From IMG/VR virus record IMGVR_UViG_3300044730_001822, positions 62,001-126,000 of that record: a stretch of 64,000 nucleotides of DNA. One strand, 5' to 3'. Below the pieces are notes generated by a model. It made no database searches. It was not told the origin of the DNA and saw nothing but the letters and a program-made list of their open reading frames with translations. The position numbers were made by a program, and so were the translations under genes. This DNA is from a virus. Numbering within the stretch: the first letter of the stretch is position 1; every line of letters begins with the position of its first letter. Positions 60,870 to 64,000 of this stretch are shown in pieces.

Positions 60870-61518
60870 GTGTCAAGGGAAATACTGTTGCGATGACTTC
60901 TGCGCAGGCTCGGGCCACCTGCTGATGTTCTAACTGTGTGCCATGTCCTGAGCGCAGTTCAATGAAATGTATCCATGAACGCAGTGTTCCATTCATGTAG
61001 AGTCTACTTTCGATCAGTCCTTCAGGTAGTACTGCACGGGCCTGTTCTTTGGCTATGCCATTAGCGATAGCCCACTCGTACTCTCGCTTGGCAGCATAGA
61101 TAACTCGTTGTTGAGCTCGCTCCCATTCGATCTGTAACATTCTATCATCCGTGGCAATGCTGTTTTGACGATTGGTTGTGTCTTGCAATCGTGCCTCTCT
61201 ACATACGAACGAGAGGTCTCGAGTAGGGTCAGCATATCGCTGGCTGAACTCCTGGAATGAGAATGATCTATGTCTAAGGATTTGTCTTGCGATATCTCTT
61301 GTGGTGGTGATTTCGCAACAGGCTGACACCATTTCCAGTGGCGACCAGTGTTGGTGCTTGACCAAGTATCTGATAAGTTTCTCTGATGTGTCGCTGTTGA
61401 GTTGATTGGAAGGATTGCTGACACGGGCGCAATACGCAATGAGTTCCTGCGCATCTGCGATACCCAGATCTCGATATTCACCTGTGGGTTGGCTGTAGGA
61501 TAGCAAACGAACATTCAT
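60853..61518 (-). CDS. thyX: Flavin-dependent thymidylate synthase ThyX
   Basis: 221 residues, normal length. The ThyX signature RHRSFSFQEFSQRY (82-95) is complete, and EQARAVLPEGLIESRLYMNG (with the folate/FAD contact region), WIHFIELRSGHGTQLEHQQ (the catalytic segment with RxxxxAQxEhQ-like end) follow. It makes dTMP from dUMP using methylenetetrahydrofolate and FAD, feeding phage DNA synthesis. The start overlaps the preceding gene as ATGA. Confidence 0.95.
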   Translation of the reverse strand: MNVRLLSYSQPTGEYRDLGIADAQELIAYCARVSNPSNQLNSDTSEKLIRYLVKHQHWSPLEMVSACCEITTTRDIARQILRHRSFSFQEFSQRYADPTRDLSFVCREARLQDTTNRQNSIATDDRMLQIEWERAQQRVIYAAKREYEWAIANGIAKEQARAVLPEGLIESRLYMNGTLRSWIHFIELRSGHGTQLEHQQVARACAEVIATVFPLTHEFVN

Positions 61519-61847
61519 GCACGACCTTTGATTGATATCTTATCCAGCAGTTCTTTGCTGTAAGGTTTTACCATCTTGGCCACAGATTCGACATCTACTA
61601 TAAAGTCAATGCTTTTGATTTCGGCTGCCATCATTTCCAAGGTATGATTGATTATGACCTGGATCTGTTCTTCCGGCATGCCTTGTTTTCTCAGTTTAGT
61701 GATACTGATCTGCCGGCGTCGTCCGTTTTCTAATTTTATTGTCAGTCTCTTGAGACATTGCACAGGCACGTCGGTCTTGTCAACGGCCTCTACAATTTCT
61801 TCCCAATGATCGCAATCTAAATTTATATCAACAGTTTTACCCAGCAT
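61515..61847 (-). CDS. Conserved phage hypothetical (110 aa)
   Basis: 110 residues from ATG 61847 (MLGKTVDINLDCDHWEEIVE). A longer frame begins at 61874, but the ATG at 61847 overlaps the previous stop by 11 nt and fits a compact operon. It has a small alpha/beta start, a basic middle (KRLTIKLENGRRRQISITKL) and a helical end. No enzymatic motif. The family is found beside thyX in related phages as far as I recall; function unknown. Confidence 0.65.
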   Translation of the reverse strand: MLGKTVDINLDCDHWEEIVEAVDKTDVPVQCLKRLTIKLENGRRRQISITKLRKQGMPEEQIQVIINHTLEMMAAEIKSIDFIVDVESVAKMVKPYSKELLDKISIKGRA

Positions 61848-62517
61848 TCGCGGCACTCTTGGCAGGACGACCACGGCCTCGTTTTTCAGCCGCAGGTGCT
61901 ACACCTGCGCCCATAGCAGCCGCTTCTTTGAGAAGACGATCGCTTTCAGCCAATAGTTGTTTTGCCTCCAGAGCCATTTTAGCAGCTTGGTCACGCAGTC
62001 CTTTACTGATACTGCCGTCATCTAATGCATCTTGACCCGATGCCTGTAGTGCTTTGGCACGATCCGATCCTGCTGGAACATCGGTGGGACGATATTGTTT
62101 TGCAGTGGGCACTTGCAGACCTTGTTGCTTGTCCAATTCAGCCAAACGCTTGACCGCATCTTCACCTTGCGCCATCTCGGTTAGGATTTTGTTTAGTTCA
62201 TCCAAGCGAACACTGCTGGTAGGTGTAGGTGTTACTATAACCTGATTGGTATTGATCTTTTTTAAGAAACCTTCCTGATGTATGGCCTGCAACATTCCTC
62301 GGCCATCGGGCATAAGATTACGATGAAGCGCATCGCTGAAATCTGTGGCCTGCTGTCCTACTTCGCTTTCCAGCAGTTTCATTATGCTGTCATGGAAACT
62401 GACAGGCAATACGTCCGGGTAGATAACCAAGCACATATGATCTTCGTTGGGTACGGTTTTAAAAACAATGACGACTCGCTTGTCGCCGTGTTTACCGATG
62501 TGTTTTAAAAATGCCAT
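61837..62517 (-). CDS. Conserved phage hypothetical with AT-hook-like tail (226 aa)
   Basis: 226 residues. The N-terminus MAFLKHIGKHGDKRVVIVFK, then TVPNEDHMCLVIYPDVLP and FHDSIMKLLESEVGQQATDF, is a conserved domain of cyanophage-type myoviruses, unnamed. The middle is helical, and the C-terminus EKRGRGRPAKSAANAG has the GRP core of an AT-hook, which binds the DNA minor groove. A DNA-binding accessory role is inferred from that tail only. The ATG follows the upstream TAA directly, behind AGGAGA. Confidence 0.68.
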   Translation of the reverse strand: MAFLKHIGKHGDKRVVIVFKTVPNEDHMCLVIYPDVLPVSFHDSIMKLLESEVGQQATDFSDALHRNLMPDGRGMLQAIHQEGFLKKINTNQVIVTPTPTSSVRLDELNKILTEMAQGEDAVKRLAELDKQQGLQVPTAKQYRPTDVPAGSDRAKALQASGQDALDDGSISKGLRDQAAKMALEAKQLLAESDRLLKEAAAMGAGVAPAAEKRGRGRPAKSAANAG

Positions 62518-62748
62518 TTATTTCTCCTTTGGCTTTGGGCCAGTAGTTTTTTCTGGGACAGATTGATCTGGCACAGATTGCGGCTGTTGCATCTGTTGGA
62601 CGCTGTAATCATAGAACGCAGAAACACGATTATAAAATTCGCCCACAGCAACCATTTCGGCTGGTTGGAACCCGCCGCGACGGTTTATGACCTCAATGAG
62701 GTTTTTCATGAATAGTAAGTCATTGACAGAGAACGTAGGATTTTCCAT
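62518..62748 (-). CDS. Conserved small phage protein, leaderless-type start
   Basis: 76 residues: MENPTFSVNDLLFMKNLIEV, then INRRGGFQPAEMVAVGEFYN, and a Gln/Pro/Lys-rich tail. Conserved in T4-like marine phages as a short hypothetical. A TAAATA box ends 5 nt before the ATG, so it opens the minus-strand operon of the hypotheticals and thyX. Function unknown. Confidence 0.7.
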   Translation of the reverse strand: MENPTFSVNDLLFMKNLIEVINRRGGFQPAEMVAVGEFYNRVSAFYDYSVQQMQQPQSVPDQSVPEKTTGPKPKEK

Positions 62749-62753
62749 ACAGA

Positions 62754-62759
62754 TATTTA
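62754..62759 (-). promoter_or_regulatory. Late promoter box before the thyX operon
   Basis: Minus-strand CAGTAAATATCTGTATG, 5 nt before ATG 62748. Nearly the same sequence as the box at 2961-2966. No ribosome site fits between box and ATG. Confidence 0.55.
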
Positions 62760-62791
62760 CTGCAGGGAAATTTTATGCTTAGATTTTTTGG

Positions 62792-63064
62792 TTAAAACAG
62801 ATCTGGCTCTTGCTGATGCCAAAGGGAGAATAACAGGGCTTCTTGCGGATCTTCAAAACTCACGCCTTCGCGAGACACTACCTTGGGCGATTGTTCTACC
62901 CAGACGTGGAAAGCATAGCGTCCCTGGGTGTTTTCCACGATCCAGCGTTGGATCCGGGCACTCTTGGATACTGTCTGCGGACAGCGGGTAAAATGACCGG
63001 GAGCCCATGACAGCTCCCGGGTGTCAAACCAATCCTGGGGTTTAATGTTTATCCTGTTTGTCAT
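62792..63064 (-). CDS. Hypothetical protein downstream of the VWA gene (90 aa)
   Basis: 90 residues from ATG 63064 (MTNRINIKPQDWFDTRELSW), overlapping the end of the VWA gene by 23 nt; a longer frame to 63157 lies inside that gene. It contains RIQRWIVENTQGRYAFHVWV and EDPQEALLFSLW, a small alpha/beta protein. No family recognised. It is co-transcribed with the VWA gene. Confidence 0.6.
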   Translation of the reverse strand: MTNRINIKPQDWFDTRELSWAPGHFTRCPQTVSKSARIQRWIVENTQGRYAFHVWVEQSPKVVSREGVSFEDPQEALLFSLWHQQEPDLF

Positions 63065-64000
63065 ACTCTGCAGAGAGACCAAAGGGCGCCTGGCATCCTG
63101 GATTGCTATGGATGATCCAGACTGTGTCGCAGTAGTTGGGATCACCCCAGGAACCAAAAGGCAATCCGTCTGTGAACACTACGAGTTTCTTAGGCTCCAC
63201 AGCCGAATCCTTGAGATAATCAAAGATGCAGGTAAAGTCTGTGCCACCACCACCTTTAACATCGTAGTCACAGATGTCATCCAAGTTATCGGAATTGTAG
63301 GTAACGGGATTGTAGCAGTGGGTATCAAAAGTAACCACATGGATTTTATAACTCTCAAAGGATTCCATGATGCCTTGGATCTCGCCCAAGAAGTCTTTGA
63401 GCATTTTGTCGCCAATGGATCCCGACGCATCAATGAACACAGCAATATCGATAGCGTCTTCGTTGCGCATACCTGGCATCACAGCGTCCATATCCCAACC
63501 ACGCCGGCTGGGACGCATCCAGGTAAAGTCGGTCTTGATAGTGCTCTGTAATTGCATACGAAGCAGTTCGCGCCAGTTCATCTTGGGCTCAGTGATGTCC
63601 TTGATCATACGAGCAACACCAGCAGGAATGTTACCAGCGCCAGCCTGATTGGCCGCATTGATCATGGCTTCTTTCATCTCGTCACGGATTTTCTGGCGTT
63701 CTTCTTCGCTGAGTCGGGGACGGCCTTTGTTGCCTTTGCCATCTTTGTCGCCTTCACTGTCACCGTCGCCGTCGTCGCCATCCAAATGCTCGTCGATGAG
63801 TTTGTCCAAGAGATCATCCATACTGATCTTTTCAGCATTCTCGTACAGATAGTCATAGATCTGCTCAGAAGACCAACCTTCGAACTTGGAGTCGTACAAG
63901 GCCGGCACCGTGGTAATCATCTCGCCCACGCGGTGTTTCTTCAAGTCAGCATTGACAGCATAATCATTGGCGATGTTGAACAGTTGGGCATCACGTTCGC
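63042..64000 (-). CDS. VWA-domain protein (DUF2201/VWA-like metallopeptidase type), 5' end outside window
   Basis: At least 318 residues; the frame stays open past the right edge, with upstream codons reading RDAQLFNIANDYAVNADLKK, so the ATG at 63944 is not the true start. The N-terminal part lacks a complete peptidase site in view. A Gly/Asp-rich acidic linker (about 56-76 from the 63944 Met) is followed by MNWRELLRMQLQ and a von Willebrand A domain with an intact MIDAS: DASGS (172-176), GGGGTDF and FTDGLPFG. Such proteins normally pair with a MoxR-type AAA ATPase, which would be expected just outside the window. The phage role is unknown; chaperone-like remodelling is inferred. Confidence 0.78.
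   Translation of the reverse strand, partial: ERDAQLFNIANDYAVNADLKKHRVGEMITTVPALYDSKFEGWSSEQIYDYLYENAEKISMDDLLDKLIDEHLDGDDGDGDSEGDKDGKGNKGRPRLSEEERQKIRDEMKEAMINAANQAGAGNIPAGVARMIKDITEPKMNWRELLRMQLQSTIKTDFTWMRPSRRGWDMDAVMPGMRNEDAIDIAVFIDASGSIGDKMLKDFLGEIQGIMESFESYKIHVVTFDTHCYNPVTYNSDNLDDICDYDVKGGGGTDFTCIFDYLKDSAVEPKKLVVFTDGLPFGSWGDPNYCDTVWIIHSNPGCQAPFGLSAEYDKQDKH

Noticed and set aside
1-64000. tRNAs, CRISPR arrays, insertion sequences, attachment sites.
   Set aside because: Intergenic gaps are almost all below 120 nt and none shows a cloverleaf, a repeat-spacer series, or transposase or integrase genes.

Overview
This window is a piece of a tailed-phage genome: a T4-like myovirus whose proteins look most like those of cyanophage/pelagiphage-type relatives. 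The evidence is an almost continuous set of T4-type modules: prohead core and protease (22, 21, an acidic 67/68-like protein), portal (20), late sigma factor (55), recombination nuclease (46/47), and baseplate (two 26-like proteins, 53, 5, 25, 6). Gene density is very high, with many 4-30 nt overlaps. There are no tRNAs, CRISPR arrays, insertion sequences or photosynthesis genes. The host cannot be told from the sequence.

Layout. 1-7133 (minus): head genes 22-21-core-small-20, fed from the right by a tape-measure-like protein with a VanY-type peptidase domain. 7197-9114 (plus): two tandem 26-like baseplate hub genes and a small conserved gene. 9175-13863 (minus): small ORFs, a PD-(D/E)XK-like nuclease, 46, 47 and 55. 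13978-47505 (plus): baseplate and tail, including gp53, a lysozyme-less gp5 spike, gp25, gp6, an 18-kb gene for a 6,027-residue protein with propeller-like repeats, and a tail fibre. 47505-60626: an unusual protein-modification island. 60603-64000 (minus): ThyX, conserved phage hypotheticals and a VWA-domain protein cut by the window edge.

The most interesting part is the island at about 47.5-60.6 kb. Two adjacent, otherwise dissimilar Gly/Asn/Ser/Thr-rich proteins (49054-49830 and 49833-50615) end in the identical 16-residue tail CHSSCHSSCHGSRGRR. That tail holds every Cys and His in both proteins, and 12 of its 16 codons differ synonymously between the two genes. Around them lie five radical SAM enzymes (three with SPASM-like Cys-rich C-termini, one with a smaller Cys-rich C-terminus, one with a B12-binding-like N-terminus), three 2OG-Fe(II) oxygenases, one JmjC/cupin-like protein and five proteins I do not recognise. 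I infer a phage-encoded RiPP-like system that modifies the C-terminus of late, probably virion, proteins. It is analogous in logic to the His-Xaa-Ser (Hxs) radical-SAM systems, but homology to them is not shown.

Regulation. A TAAATA box, matching the core of the T4 late promoter TATAAATA that gp55 recognises, lies upstream of 13 gene starts. In seven cases only 5-7 nt separate it from the ATG, which would make those transcripts leaderless or nearly so. The divergent pair at 56961-57005 drives the two arms of the right half of the island.
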